Part shown: one piece after another, positions 1-10,372 of the stretch | How positions within the stretch are numbered: the first letter of the stretch is position 1 | How the letters are laid out: each line of letters starts with the position of its first letter | Assembly: GCA_951394405.1 (NCBI GenBank) | Contig: OX596339.1 | Span: 1,674,001 to 1,738,000 of the forward strand | DNA: 64,000 nucleotides | Source: Coprinellus micaceus | Lineage: Eukaryota; Basidiomycota; Agaricomycetes; Agaricales; Psathyrellaceae | Direction: 5' to 3' | The notes under the pieces: model-generated | Database searches by the model: none | The model's input: the letters and a program-made list of their open reading frames with translations, nothing else | Told to the model about the DNA's origin: nothing | Translations under genes and position numbers: made by a program

Positions 1-199
1 TCAGTCCGGAGAAATTTTGTCGAAACCTGGAAGAACTGACCTGGACAGCTGGGATGGCGGCAGGGGCGTTGTGGGAGACGCGGTTTGCGACTGCGCGGGT
101 GAGGAGGGAGAACTTTGCGGACTGGGTGGGGCGCACAGCAGACTTTGCGATCTGGCGGCGGAGAGCCTGGGAGGCTTGACGAGCAGCGATGGAGGCCAT
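1..199 (-). CDS. First exon of a mitochondrial-targeted protein gene (partial)
   Basis: The ATG at 199 (minus) opens a 53-codon exon (41-199) that ends at a GTCAGT donor; the rest of the gene lies beyond the window start. The peptide begins MASIAARQASQALRRQIAKS. It is rich in Arg, Ala and Ser and lacks acidic residues, as expected of a mitochondrial presequence. No catalytic domain is inside the window, so the enzyme cannot be named from sequence. From memory, the start resembles ketol-acid reductoisomerase precursors of basidiomycetes, but this is only a guess. A TATA-like box lies about 40 nt upstream. The gene is divergent from the trimethyllysine dioxygenase gene at 525. Confidence 0.6.
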   Translation of the reverse strand, partial: MASIAARQASQALRRQIAKSAVRPTQSAKFSLLTRAVANRVSHNAPAAIPAVQVSSSRFRQNFSGL

Positions 200-233
200 T
201 GGAAGGATGCGATGAGGTGTCAGACCCAACAAA

Positions 234-243
234 CATTTTATAA
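234..243 (-). promoter_or_regulatory. TATA box of the mitochondrial-protein gene
   Basis: The minus strand reads TTATAAAATG here, about 35-44 nt before the ATG at 199. This implies a very short 5' leader. The assignment rests on motif and position only. Confidence 0.45.
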
Positions 244-524
244 CCGGACTCTGACTCGATCATCGGCCGACACCCGCCCGCCAAGTCCGATGCCCCTCCT
301 CGCGTCTTTATTCGGCATACCGGACTTTTACTAGGCGCCAATAGCGTCCATTTTATTTCCGCCCTTCCCCTGTAGCGCCTTGAATAATATTATTGAGCTC
401 GTCGTTGCACGCGTTCCTGAGCGCACGGGACACACGGAGCGAGCCAGAGTGATCGGATCCTCATCAACACCCAAGCTCCTTGGCTTCAACAACGCGAGTC
501 CTTCCCCTCTCCTCCCCGGGAACC

Positions 525-2685
525 ATGCTCAGAGGCGCACGAACCCTCTCAACCGCGTGCTCAGCTGCACGGAGAACCAGCCTCGCCAGGACCCTCCGGG
601 TAAGTATCCCGGACCTCCCTCTCTCAAGGACCACCGCTCACCCGCTACACAGAAACTCCCTCTCCAAGCCAAGCCCCACATCCCCCTCACCCGATCCCTA
701 GCTAGCGCCGCTCAGGCCCAAGCGCCCGTCCACCCCACCGCCCCGGAGAGCTTGCAGGATGCTGTGAGGACAGAGGATCTCCCTATCGTCAGCAATGATG
801 CCAAGCAGGTCGCTGTGGGCTGGGATACCCGTACTTGGTCAAAATTGTGAGTGCTACTAACCCTTCCTGGAGAATACGTGCGCGGGCTAAACCATATTCA
901 TATGTAGTCACAATATCTGGTTAAGAGATCACTGTCGGTGCCCAAAGTGCTTTCATGCTATAACCAAGCAGAGGCTCTTGAATACTTTTCAGGTAAGCGC
1001 CCCTTCCGTTCGTCCCTCTGCTGTGACCTCCAATCCCAAACCCAATCCTCCCTTCCTCTCCTAGATCCCACCAGACATCGCACCACTAACCATCGCAGCA
1101 AAGCCCACTGGCCTCGAAGTAACATGTACGCTCCCTCACCCACCTCCCCTCCAACCGCCTTTAACCAAACCCCTTCCCTTCACCCTCCACTCGCACAGGG
1201 AACACCTCCGACGCCCACATCTCTCTATACCCCTGGACCTGGCTCCGGCACAACTCCTACGACCCGCCCCTCGCCCCCTTCACTTCCGCCTCCCCCAATA
1301 CCAAGGACACGGAGCACTCGGAGAAGGTGCTCTGGGGCGCCAAGATCCAGCAGGGCCCGCCGACTGTGACGTACGAGCAGGTTATGGAGGATGGGGATGC
1401 GGGGCTGCATAAGTGGTTGGAGAACGTTGTGCGTGTCTACTCTCTCCCTTATTTGTTTACTTTCGTTCTTGGTTTCTCCATTTCTCTGTTGTTTCCTGAA
1501 GCTTCCCACTCACCACCTTTACATTTCGACTGACAGGACAAGTTCGGCTTCTCGTTCGTAACAGGCGTACCCCCAACCCCAGAAGCGACAGAAGAGCTGA
1601 GCCAGCGCATTGGCTTCATCCGGGAAACACAATGTCCGTATCCTCTTCCATTCTCTCTCCACCATCAACCTATTCACCTTCTTTCTTCCTTCCTCCACTC
1701 ACCTTCTTCCTTCATCCACCCAACACACTCACTCGCTCACACAGACGGCAAATTCTGGGACTTCACCTCCGACCTCGCAAAGGGCGACACAGCGTACACC
1801 ACGCTCGCCCTCAGTGCACACACCGACAACACCTACTTCGTACGTCCCCCTTTCTCCCACCAACACTACTGACATCTCAAACTCACAACTCACCCCAGAC
1901 CGACCCCTGCGGCCTCCAACTCTTCCACCTCCTCTCACACACCGGCGGCACGGGCGGCAGCACCCTCCTCGTCGACGGCTTCTACGTCGCGTCCCTCCTC
2001 AAATCTCTCCACCCCGAGGCGTACCGCCTCCTCTCGACCGTGCGTGTGCCCGCACACGCCGCGGGGGAGCGGAGCGCGCTGTACCAGCCGAGTCCGGTGA
2101 AGGGGTATCCTGTCCTTGGGCACGTCGAGTCTCTGTCTCCTTCTCAGAGTGCAAGGGGTGTGGAAGGGGAGAACGAGGAGGGGAAGGAGGGGAAGGAACT
2201 GATACAAGTACGGTGGAACAACGACGATAGGAGCGTTATGAGCCATTTAGAGCCGGGGGTGGTGGAGAAGTGGTATGATGCGATTAGGTTGTGGAATAAG
2301 GCGCTTACGAGCCCGGATTCGCAATATTGGGTGCAGCTTACGCCGGGGACGGCTGTTGGTGCGTACTCTCCCTTTCTTTCTTCCATATCCTCCTTTTCCT
2401 CTCTCTTCTCTCCGCCCACACTCCTTCCCACAACCAACACGTTCCCACTCACTCACTCACCCTCCTCACCTTCACCTAGTCGTCGACAACCACCGCGTCC
2501 TCCACGGCCGCTCCGCCTTCACCGGCAAACGCCGCATGTGCGGCGCCTACATCGGGGTGGACGAGTACCGCTCGAAGCTCGCTGTCCTCAGGGAGAGGTT
2601 CGCTAGTGACCCTGTGCTCGAGGCGACGAGGGAGATCCCGGAGTCGGTTGTTGGTGGGAGGAGTGTTTGGCATACGGCGCTATGA
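525..2685 (+). CDS. Trimethyllysine dioxygenase (carnitine biosynthesis), mitochondrial
   Basis: This is an Fe(II)/2-oxoglutarate dioxygenase that hydroxylates N6-trimethyllysine, the first step of carnitine synthesis. Exon 1 (525-599) encodes an Arg/Ser/Ala-rich leader starting MLRGARTLSTACSAARR. Later exons include 716-846 and 908-992. The WLRDHCRCPKCFH segment matches the N-terminal zinc-binding domain of the gamma-butyrobetaine/trimethyllysine dioxygenase family. The iron-binding HxD is in SAHTDNTYF (near 1815-1845), and the distal His and the 2OG-binding Arg are in NHRVLHGRSAF (near 2488-2520). The C-terminus VWHTAL is typical of trimethyllysine rather than butyrobetaine dioxygenases. 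About eight short introns interrupt the gene. Between the two motifs lies a low-complexity Glu/Gly-rich insertion near residues coded at 2150-2200. The gene is convergent with homoaconitase, whose stop is 179 bp away. Confidence 0.9.
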
Positions 2686-2864
2686 GGCTCTGTGAGGGCG
2701 TTCAGGATGTCTTGGTTGGCTGTGGCTATTGCATACCGACGGTTGTTGTTGTAGTACTAACCCCCTGCTCATGCTGATACTACTTAGGTGTGTTGGAGAT
2801 GATATAAACTACTTTTAGATTGAGACGAATAGCGTGTGGTAAAATGCCTACGTAGATCTAAGCT

Positions 2865-5126
2865 TTAAGCGCTCTCCTTCGCGAGCTCCTTGAGGATATA
2901 CCCCTCAAGGCCCCCACACAACCACAGCTCCTGCACACTCGCTCCAACGGGCTTAACCCTATACACCTTCTCCCCCTCCCCACGCGTCCTCACCACGACC
3001 TTCCCATCCTGCATCCCAATCACCACCTCAAACCCCTTATCCACAGTCAACTCGCCCTCCCTACCCCCAGCACCGCGCTTCCCGTCCCTCGCATGCTGGG
3101 CGGTGAGGTCCGCAACGAGCTCGGGGCACTCGAGGCACACCAGCCCGTTGTTAATCGCGTTCCGCTTGAAGATGTCGCCGAAAGACCCCGCGACGACGAC
3201 GGGGACGCCCGCGGCTTTGAGGGCGGTGGCGGCTTGCTCGCGGGAGGAGCCGGTGCCGAAGTTGTACCCGGATACGAGGATGACGCCGGGTTTGGTTGTG
3301 GTGGGAGGGGATGAGGGGGATGGTGAGGGTGAGGGTGAGCGGAGGGAGGCGACGAGGGAGGCGAAGGCGGGGTCGTAGTTCTCCATTACGACCTCGGCTT
3401 GGCGCTCGAGTGTGATATCGTCCTGGTATGTGTACTTCCCGGGGTAGATACCATCTGTGTTGAGGTTATCTTGAGGCGCGAAGAGGAGGGGGCCGACGAA
3501 AGCTGAGGGAAAGCCTTCGAGGAGGGGTTCGACAGAGTCGGCGGTGCCGGAGGCTGAGGATTCAGAGTTGGAGATGGAGAAGGCAGGGGCACCGGGTGGG
3601 GGGAGGAGAGAGGGGTCGAGGGAGGAGGGGCCGGAGATGTAGCCGTTCACGGCGCTGGCGGCTACGACGGCGGGGCTGGCGAGGTAGGCTTGGGCTGCGG
3701 GGTGGCCCATGCGGCCCTTGTAGTTTCGGTTCGTAGCGCTGATACCCACCTGCCCTTCCTCGAGGAGACCGGTGCCCAACCCGATACAAGGGCCACATCC
3801 AGCAGGGAGGGTCTTCGCGCCGGCCTGGACGAGGGCTTCCCAGTGGCCGAGCGCCTCAGCTTCCTGTTGCACTGCAGACGACGCGGCGGCGATGTAGAAC
3901 TCGACACCATCAGCGACTTTCTTGCCCTTGATGACTTCAGCGGCAGCAGCGATGTCGGATACGCGCGAGTTGGTGCAGCTGACGAGGTACGCTTTGTTGA
4001 TGGGGATGTTCTGCGCTTCGAGGACGGGGAGGGGGTTGGAGACTTTCACGCTGTTGGGGCCGGAGACGTGGGGTACAAGCGTGGAGAGGTCGAAGATGAG
4101 GTGGGAGGAGTATTGGGCGTCGGGATCGGAGGCGAAGGGGCTGTTGCGCACGGTGTCGAGGCGTGAGGCGTTCAGGCGTGGGTGGGTGGGGGGTGCAGGG
4201 ATGCCGGTGGATGAGGCGAAGGTGCGGAGTTCGAGTTTCTTGATAACCCGGTCGTACCAGCCGAGAAGGGTTTCGTCAACGGGGAAGACACCTGCGAGAG
4301 CACCCCATTCGGTCGTCATGTTGGAGATGGTGAGACGCTCGTCGACGCTTAGCGTTGAGACACCATCGCCGGTGAACTCAATGGCGGCGTTGAGGACCTC
4401 GTCCTGGTTGAACGAGCCACAGAGAGCGACGATGACGTCCTTTCCGGTGACCCCTGGTGCCAACTTGCCCTTCAGCTCGACCTTCACCATCCGAGGAACC
4501 TGCCACCACGTCTTGCCGGTAGCCCAGAGTGCTGCAGCGTCCGTGCGGACGATGGGCGTTCCAACACATCCGACGCCTCCGTACATGTTGCTGTGACTGT
4601 CGCTGGCGACGGTCAGGGTGTAAGGGAATGCGTAGCCCTCCTCAACGAGAACTTGGTGTCCAATACCCCGACCAGCTGGGTAGAAGTCGACACCGTGCTT
4701 GCGCGCAAACTCCTCCATGTTCGCGTACTTCTGGAGGTTCTTCGCGCTCCGGTTCTGGACGTCGTGGTCGATGGTGAACACAGGCTGCTTGGGGTTGAAG
4801 ATCTTCGTAGCACCTATCGACTTGAACCTATAGTGAGGACACCACGCGGGCCAATTAGCGCTCGTTCCACATGGGCTTGGGCTTAACACACACTTGGAAA
4901 TGACTGGGCCAGTATTGTCGTGGGTCATGACATGCTCAGGGCGGATCATGACATAGTCCCCAGCCTTCACCGCCTTGCCCTCTGGGAGGCCTACAGCATA
5001 CTTCTGCACGACCTTCTCGATGATTGTCTGCGGCACGCGGGAGGCAGCGGAGGCGTAGCACCGTTTGGCGTAGAGTTGGGAAGCGGCCTTGCCGTAGCGC
5101 AGCGTCCAGCACGATTGGAGTCGCAT
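2865..5126 (-). CDS. LYS4: Homoaconitase, mitochondrial (lysine biosynthesis)
   Basis: This is a [4Fe-4S] hydro-lyase of the fungal alpha-aminoadipate pathway to lysine. It interconverts cis-homoaconitate and homoisocitrate in mitochondria. I chose the ATG at 5126 because it opens a good presequence (MRLQSCWTLRYGKAASQLYA); the frame stays open upstream to an ATG at 5279. Cluster cysteines are visible in LVSCTNSRVSD and in GCGPCIGLGTG. The swivel domain carries GYNFGTGSSREQA. A single 66-nt intron (4828-4893, GTGTGT...TATAG) is a multiple of three and has no stop; removing it joins VISK to FKSIGATKIF. The spliced protein has 731 residues, close to the family length. It shares a ~500 bp divergent promoter with the SRPK-like kinase. 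Confidence 0.93.
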   Translation of the reverse strand: MRLQSCWTLRYGKAASQLYAKRCYASAASRVPQTIIEKVVQKYAVGLPEGKAVKAGDYVMIRPEHVMTHDNTGPVISKCVLSPSPCGTSANWPAWCPHYRFKSIGATKIFNPKQPVFTIDHDVQNRSAKNLQKYANMEEFARKHGVDFYPAGRGIGHQVLVEEGYAFPYTLTVASDSHSNMYGGVGCVGTPIVRTDAAALWATGKTWWQVPRMVKVELKGKLAPGVTGKDVIVALCGSFNQDEVLNAAIEFTGDGVSTLSVDERLTISNMTTEWGALAGVFPVDETLLGWYDRVIKKLELRTFASSTGIPAPPTHPRLNASRLDTVRNSPFASDPDAQYSSHLIFDLSTLVPHVSGPNSVKVSNPLPVLEAQNIPINKAYLVSCTNSRVSDIAAAAEVIKGKKVADGVEFYIAAASSAVQQEAEALGHWEALVQAGAKTLPAGCGPCIGLGTGLLEEGQVGISATNRNYKGRMGHPAAQAYLASPAVVAASAVNGYISGPSSLDPSLLPPPGAPAFSISNSESSASGTADSVEPLLEGFPSAFVGPLLFAPQDNLNTDGIYPGKYTYQDDITLERQAEVVMENYDPAFASLVASLRSPSPSPSPSSPPTTTKPGVILVSGYNFGTGSSREQAATALKAAGVPVVVAGSFGDIFKRNAINNGLVCLECPELVADLTAQHARDGKRGAGGREGELTVDKGFEVVIGMQDGKVVVRTRGEGEKVYRVKPVGASVQELWLCGGLEGYILKELAKESA

Positions 5127-5623
5127 CCCGGCGACGTGCGTTCGTTCAAGCGGAAGGAAAGGGGTTGTGAGTGTGGAGAAATGTTTTCCGTGTGTTCGTT
5201 GGACTGTCCGAGTTGCCCTGGCCAGTCGCGGCTGCACAATTTGATTCGTCGGGAAGGGGTCCGATGGCGTCAAGCCCATTTGGGTGTGAAGAACGGGTCC
5301 GATAGCGCCGACAGCCTGCCGATCATTGTGCTCATCGACCGACCTCGACGGGAGCCTCGACGTTGAACGCGGTCAGCATCGTCTCGACAACACCGACAAC
5401 CGATATCTTTCTGACTTTCTTCCTAGTATCCACCACATTTCCCTCCCGACGCCGGATTGCTGTGAATGCATTGCCTCTTCGGTGCTGCCTGTGTACACAC
5501 ACCAAGTCCACGTTGATTGGCTTGCAATGTCAGGGTCATCAACGTCGTAAAGACCCCTTACCAATACGTTTCTCGCTTCACCGCATCCATGTCCTTCTCA
5601 CTCGACGTTACGTAGAGAAAACC
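5127..5623. promoter_or_regulatory. Divergent promoter region, LYS4 / SRPK-like kinase
   Basis: This 497 bp lies between two divergent starts. Both genes have frames that stay open into it (an upstream in-frame ATG at 5279 for LYS4; an open frame from about 5363 for the kinase). The true starts were chosen by N-terminal character. I recognised no clear TATA box. Confidence 0.4.
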
Positions 5624-7525
5624 ATGCTCTCCACCCCCCTCTCAAAGACAACTCGAGCCGGCCTTTCCCAACTAATTTCGAACTCCCAGTGGACGACTCC
5701 GTTGGGCCACGGCCGCCACAACTTGCCTCAGAGCGTACGACCGGGTGCTGTGAACCAGCAGAGAAGAGGCGCCCATGCAGTTGCGGTGAACCCGGCAACA
5801 GAGTTCTTCACAAGTACGATCCCGGGGACTTCGCAGAGGACGAAGCCAGTCGGATTCGATGAGGAGCCGTGCACTTTGGCCCTTACAGACGGGTATGGGT
5901 ACGCCAAGGTGGATATCGGAGACCGCCTGGGTCCAGAGAACGAATATGAGGTTGTGAGGAAGTTGGGGTGGGGGATGTATGCGACGACCTGGCTCGTATA
6001 TGACCATTCGTGCGTCCCCTTTCAATTCTCCCTCGATTTCCTGAGGGATTGAAGTTGATTGGTGCCAGAACGAAGAAGTACTATGCTTTGAAAGCCGTCA
6101 ACGAATACGGCACGTATCTCGAGAACAACGAGTCCATTGGCCGCCAGCATCCTCGTTTTCACGAACGCGAGATCCTCGAACGCATATCAAACCCGTCCAA
6201 GCCAACAAGTCGTGGGCCGAAGCGCTGTCTTCGGCTTGTGAACTCGTTTTACACCTACAGAGGCGATGCACAGTACCTCTGCCTCGTCCTGGAGCTGGGC
6301 GGGATGGACTTGGGTTCACTGAGGAGTCAGATAGGCTCAGACTATGCGCTCCATCCCGCTCTCGTAAAGTCCATTGTGAAACAAATCTGTTGGGCGCTTG
6401 ATTATATTCACGTTGAGTGCAAGGTGGTGCATACGGGTAATTTCCTCTTCATGTTCGCTACTCCTTGGCTGAGACCTTCTTCTATGCAGATCTGAAACCA
6501 GGCAATATCCTCATCGGCCTCAACCCTCGCGAAGGCAAGCGCCTCGTGAAATCCGCGTTGCAGGAGAGTCCAGTGCAACGGTACCCTCCTCGCAGAATAA
6601 TGGGCGAGACCGTAGAGGCAATCAAGTCGCAGCCTCTCCCTTTGTTTGGGAATATTGGCAGCTCTCAAGACGAGATGCTCTCGTTGAAATTCAAGCTAGG
6701 CGACTTTGGCTCAGCGCAGTGGTTAGGTCGTAGAAGTACGAACCTTGTGCAACCGATTAGGTTGCGCGCGCCTGAAGTTGTGCTGGGGAGGGACTGGGAC
6801 GAGAAGATTGATATCTGGAGCCTTGGGTGCTTGGTACGTGTCTCCTACTTCTCATAGGCGCGGCATCTGACGAATGTTGTTGGTCGCAGACCTACGAGTT
6901 CCTGTCTGGTCGCTCGCTCTTCCGCGCCAGAGGCGGCCCAACATGGTCCGAGGAAGAGGGCCTCCTCGCAAGTCAGCTCGAGATACTTTCTCAAACCCAA
7001 CATTTCCCCGAATACTTCGTGCAGAACTCGCGGCACGGTACAAGACATCTATCGCAGGATGGTCTGTTCCCTTTTTTTCTCTTCCTCTGTCACCCGTTGA
7101 ATTTTCGGTCAGGGTCCCTCCGCAACATCCCCGATCGGATGATGTACCCCAAGAGCCTCGAAAACGCTCTCTCAAAGCATTCAAATGCACCTATAAACCT
7201 TCTTTCTCCTTCGCCACCGTCACCATCGTCACATTTATCTTCGTCCTCTCCATCGCCCACATCTTCTCCCTCCAATTCAACTTCAGCCACGGAGGAAAGG
7301 GACCTCGCTCTATCATTCATCGCCCGCTGCCTCACCCTCGACCCCAAGCAACGAGCAAGTGCTCGAGAGCTGCTGCGGCATCCTTGGATTCGTGGGTCAA
7401 AGGTCCCCAGTAGTGTGCCCAAGAAACGGGCAGGGAAAGCGGCACAGACGAGTGAACGAAGTCTTGGGGTGTCAAGTAGGGTGGATAAAGGGGACACATT
7501 GTATCATAGGGAGTTTTCACCGTGA
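5624..7525 (+). CDS. SRPK-like Ser/Thr protein kinase (CMGC group)
   Basis: This is a kinase of the SR-protein kinase type found in many copies in fungi. The glycine-loop equivalent is KLGWGMYATTWL, followed by the catalytic Lys in YYALKAV. The catalytic loop HTDLKPGNILI is split by an intron after 'HT'. The Mg-binding motif is DFGSAQW, then RAPEVVLG and WSLGCL. As in SRPKs, a spacer separates the catalytic loop from DFG (about 60 residues, with KRLVKSALQESPVQRYPPRR). A second, Ser/Pro-rich insertion lies near the C-terminus (about 7195-7290). The N-terminus (MLSTPLSKTTRAGLSQLISN) looks like a mitochondrial presequence, which is odd for this family. The gene has several short introns. Its substrate is not predictable. 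Confidence 0.85.
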
Positions 7526-7881
7526 GTTGTAAACCTCACGTTGGGCCAAGCAGGAATTTAAAGCTGAAGGAATACTGGGCCCACACTGGCCATACCTACA
7601 CTGCGCGAGAACTGTCTTGCTTGAGCCAAACGAAGCCTCAAAAGGCTACCCAATGACCTCAGACAAGATTGCGGCGTGCACGAAGTTCATTCCACCGAAA
7701 TCCCCCATGTCGTTCTCCTGGTTCCCTTCGTCCTGTATGCTGGCCTCCTTCTCGTCGACTCTATTGCTCGTCCAGGCGACGGGGACAGACAGGGACACCC
7801 TCAGGAAACAGGGTAGGGCAACTAAAGCGAGAAAAGTTCATCGCCTCCTTCCTCGGGAGGGGGAGAGGTGACAAATATGCT
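7526..7881. other. Intergenic, no gene seen
   Basis: This is the 3' flank of the SRPK-like kinase and the 5' flank of tRNA-Phe. Open frames here are short, have no recognisable motif and show no codon bias like the neighbours. Confidence 0.4.
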
Positions 7882-7954
7882 GGGGGCATAGCTCAGTTGG
7901 GAGAGCAGTAGACTGAAGTTCTAAAGGTCCCGCGTTCGATCCGCGGTGCCCCCA
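7882..7954 (+). tRNA. tRNA-Phe (anticodon GAA)
   Basis: The sequence folds as a complete 73-nt tRNA. The acceptor stem GGGGGCA/TGCCCCC is fully paired, and the D arm is GCTC-AGTTGGGA-GAGC. The anticodon loop CTGAAGT carries GAA. The T arm is CCGCG-TTCGATC-CGCGG, and the discriminator is A. There is no intron in the anticodon loop. The top pair of the anticodon stem (27-43) is G-A, a mismatch; the other four pairs are intact. An intact B box and a downstream T run support RNA polymerase III transcription. Confidence 0.96.
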
Positions 7955-7959
7955 TTTTT
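7955..7959 (+). terminator. RNA polymerase III terminator of tRNA-Phe
   Basis: A run of five T directly follows the tRNA discriminator base. Confidence 0.8.
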
Positions 7960-8321
7960 GCTTCGTAGACCAAGGACTTGGGACTTCACTGGCATGAGTC
8001 GGGTCTACCGTCTCAGACTCTCACTGCTCAGGGTCCCATGGACCACGCCCAAACAACGACGATAACGGCCGTTGCCGGGCGCCAAGCTGTCCGACCATAA
8101 CCCCCACCAGACCATGAAAACTTCGGTGGGTGTCCAACTATCTAGTATGAGAGCCCTTCTGCAGGCTGAACTGACGTTCAAAGAAGTGCAGTCGTTCTCC
8201 GTGCCTCCAACGGAGTCGATTCTCATCACTCCTCGCCGAGGAAACCCAGAAGCTTCTGACTGCAACAGCGCACTCCGACACCAGTAGTAAATGGGATAGC
8301 TTGCATCGTCATATCGGGGAT

Positions 8322-9872
8322 ATGGAGAGTGAACTCTATGTCCTAAAGCACCATCAAAACGCTCTCGCTCCTCCCAACCGGCTTCCTCTAGAGCTTTTGG
8401 CTCAGATCCTCCTGGAGTTTGCCAATCTGGGTCCATCCACCCGCGAGTACCCCTGGCCAAGGGCGAACCTCAAATGGATAGACGTAACGCGTGTATGTCG
8501 ACATTGGCGGACCGTCGCTCTGGAGTGCCCGGAGTTGTGGTCATGCATCTCGCATACCAGCGAGGATGTTACCAACGCCATGATCCATAGGTCTAAAGCT
8601 GCGCCCCTCTCGATTCAAGTCGACCTCGATTCCGTTGTGGTCCTCGATGACCCCAGCCATCTTTCCTCCATGATATCGCCACAAATGCATCGACTTCGTT
8701 GTCTCCGGTTGTATGGGGTTGATACCGACGGCTTATCCCGCATCTTCGTAGATTCGGGACCCACAACCATGTTGGAGGAATTAGTCCTCATGCCCGAATC
8801 CCTCGACTCTCTTCCTGAAAACTTCCTCCGAAACGGCGCAGCCAACGTCGCGTATTTCAAAGTGGGGTCATTCCGCATACCTGACTGGAGGGTCCTACCT
8901 CTAGGACCTGCATTGACCAATCTTCAAATTCGATGTCACCACTCCAGCTCACGCCCTCTTTGGAGTGAACTCATGCCCCTGTTTTCCCAGATGGACAACT
9001 TGAAGAAGCTCAAGCTTTCGAATTTCCTCCCTCTCGCCACTCCCCTATCACTTGAAAAGGTGTCGTTCACCAAGCTCAATCGACTGGCTCTCGAAGACCC
9101 TTTGACTTCAATAGCGACACTGGTTCGCCAAGTCAGATTCCCGGTATCGGCTTGGATAACCATGGAATTCACCGATGGCCCCTGCGATGCCGGATCTATC
9201 GACAGGGTCCTTGGCTCTCTCGAGGAGTGTGTGGGAGGTTTACGCAGGTGGAAGGATGGGATCGAAGAACTGTCCCTCTCAGGACAGAGCGAGGGAAATC
9301 ATTCCCATCATAACCACTTCATTCGCGCATCCTCTTTCAGCCTCTCCTTCGATTCCAACCTCTACTTCAGCCGTGGCAAGAAAAGGACGAACAAAGCTCT
9401 CAATATTTCTTTCCGAAGCAACGAATTCGACACACGGCACTTCCTGACCCAGCTCAACGAACGCATGGGGTTCTCCCCTCTTCGCCGTCTCCGAATCCAC
9501 GGGTCGTCTGACCTTTCCTCAACCCTCTGGAGCACGCTCTTCACGCCCCTTTCCGAACTCGGGACCATCGAAATACACCACAGTGCAATCAGGGGATTTT
9601 TCGAGGCCGTCAACAGAGTCCCATCTCCCGGAAAGCCAATACTACCATCCCTATCAACCGTTCAATTCTATCGTGCAGACTTCAGCGAGATTGCCATCCC
9701 GCGCGATGTTCGTCGCTTTATCGAAGGTCGCCCGTCCGGTTCACCGCTTCTGGAGGTTGATATTTGGGAATGCAGGAACTTTGATAGGAGCGACTATTCG
9801 AACTTGTCCGGTTTCAGGAACGCTTTCGTAGAATGGGATGGGGAGGTAAACTTCTCCAGTGAAGAAGAGTAG
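8322..9872 (+). CDS. F-box protein of the basidiomycete type
   Basis: This intronless frame of about 516 residues is read from the first ATG (8322); the open frame extends to a TTG at 8301. An F-box-like helix bundle appears near residues 15-70 (RLPLELLAQILLEF ... WIDVTRVCRHWRTVALECPELWS). This arrangement is common in mushroom F-box proteins, which recruit substrates to SCF ubiquitin ligases through Skp1. The remainder has weak leucine-rich-like repetition (for example MHRLRCLRLYGVDTDGL) and no catalytic motif. Related proteins often have a coiled coil before the F-box; here it is short or missing, so an upstream exon is possible. The substrate is unknown. Confidence 0.8.
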   Translation: MESELYVLKHHQNALAPPNRLPLELLAQILLEFANLGPSTREYPWPRANLKWIDVTRVCRHWRTVALECPELWSCISHTSEDVTNAMIHRSKAAPLSIQVDLDSVVVLDDPSHLSSMISPQMHRLRCLRLYGVDTDGLSRIFVDSGPTTMLEELVLMPESLDSLPENFLRNGAANVAYFKVGSFRIPDWRVLPLGPALTNLQIRCHHSSSRPLWSELMPLFSQMDNLKKLKLSNFLPLATPLSLEKVSFTKLNRLALEDPLTSIATLVRQVRFPVSAWITMEFTDGPCDAGSIDRVLGSLEECVGGLRRWKDGIEELSLSGQSEGNHSHHNHFIRASSFSLSFDSNLYFSRGKKRTNKALNISFRSNEFDTRHFLTQLNERMGFSPLRRLRIHGSSDLSSTLWSTLFTPLSELGTIEIHHSAIRGFFEAVNRVPSPGKPILPSLSTVQFYRADFSEIAIPRDVRRFIEGRPSGSPLLEVDIWECRNFDRSDYSNLSGFRNAFVEWDGEVNFSSEEE

Positions 9873-10372
9873 TGGTACGACCTTTCAAAAGAGATGCTTC
9901 GACTGCTTCAAGTTCTCGCTGGCGTGCCGGAAGTGTCCGCAAGGAGGGCCAAGGTCTTTTCTGGAAGGACACGGCCTTTGTGTGTCCTTGTTTGTCACGG
10001 GCGCTTATTCTGAAAACGCGTGCAGGGTCAGGTTGATGCTATGCCCCTGTCCCAGGAAACCCAGTTATTTGTAGCGCGGTCTGCTTAGGTGGCGTACTTT
10101 CTCTCAAAAACGGTTGAAGGCCCAAAGAAACTATACTACAAAAGCCCTACACAAAGAAGAGACGTAGCAGCGACATGTGCTAAACCCCGGATGCGAGGCG
10201 GAGTGTGCTGCCGGAACATAACCAAGGCATAGGAAGATATTACACGTCATTTGAAATATTGAAGAGAAATAGGGCAGCTTTACAATACAAGGCTAACGCG
10301 TGCGAACATAGATCTAAAGGTTTACCACTGGCACTGTCCGGCCAGAGGACCGAAACAAGGTTTCATAACGAC
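9873..10372. other. Intergenic, convergent 3' flanks
   Basis: This 500 bp lies between the stops of the F-box gene (+) and the first TKL kinase (-). It carries AT-rich stretches consistent with 3' ends, and I see no gene in it. Confidence 0.4.

Noticed and set aside
5127..5279. Upstream in-frame ATG of homoaconitase at 5279
   Set aside because: The extra 51 residues do not look like a presequence, whereas the ATG at 5126 opens a typical one; the extension is more likely 5' UTR. It cannot be fully excluded.
8301..8321. TTG as start of the F-box protein
   Set aside because: Nuclear fungal genes rarely start at TTG; the ATG at 8322 is used instead.
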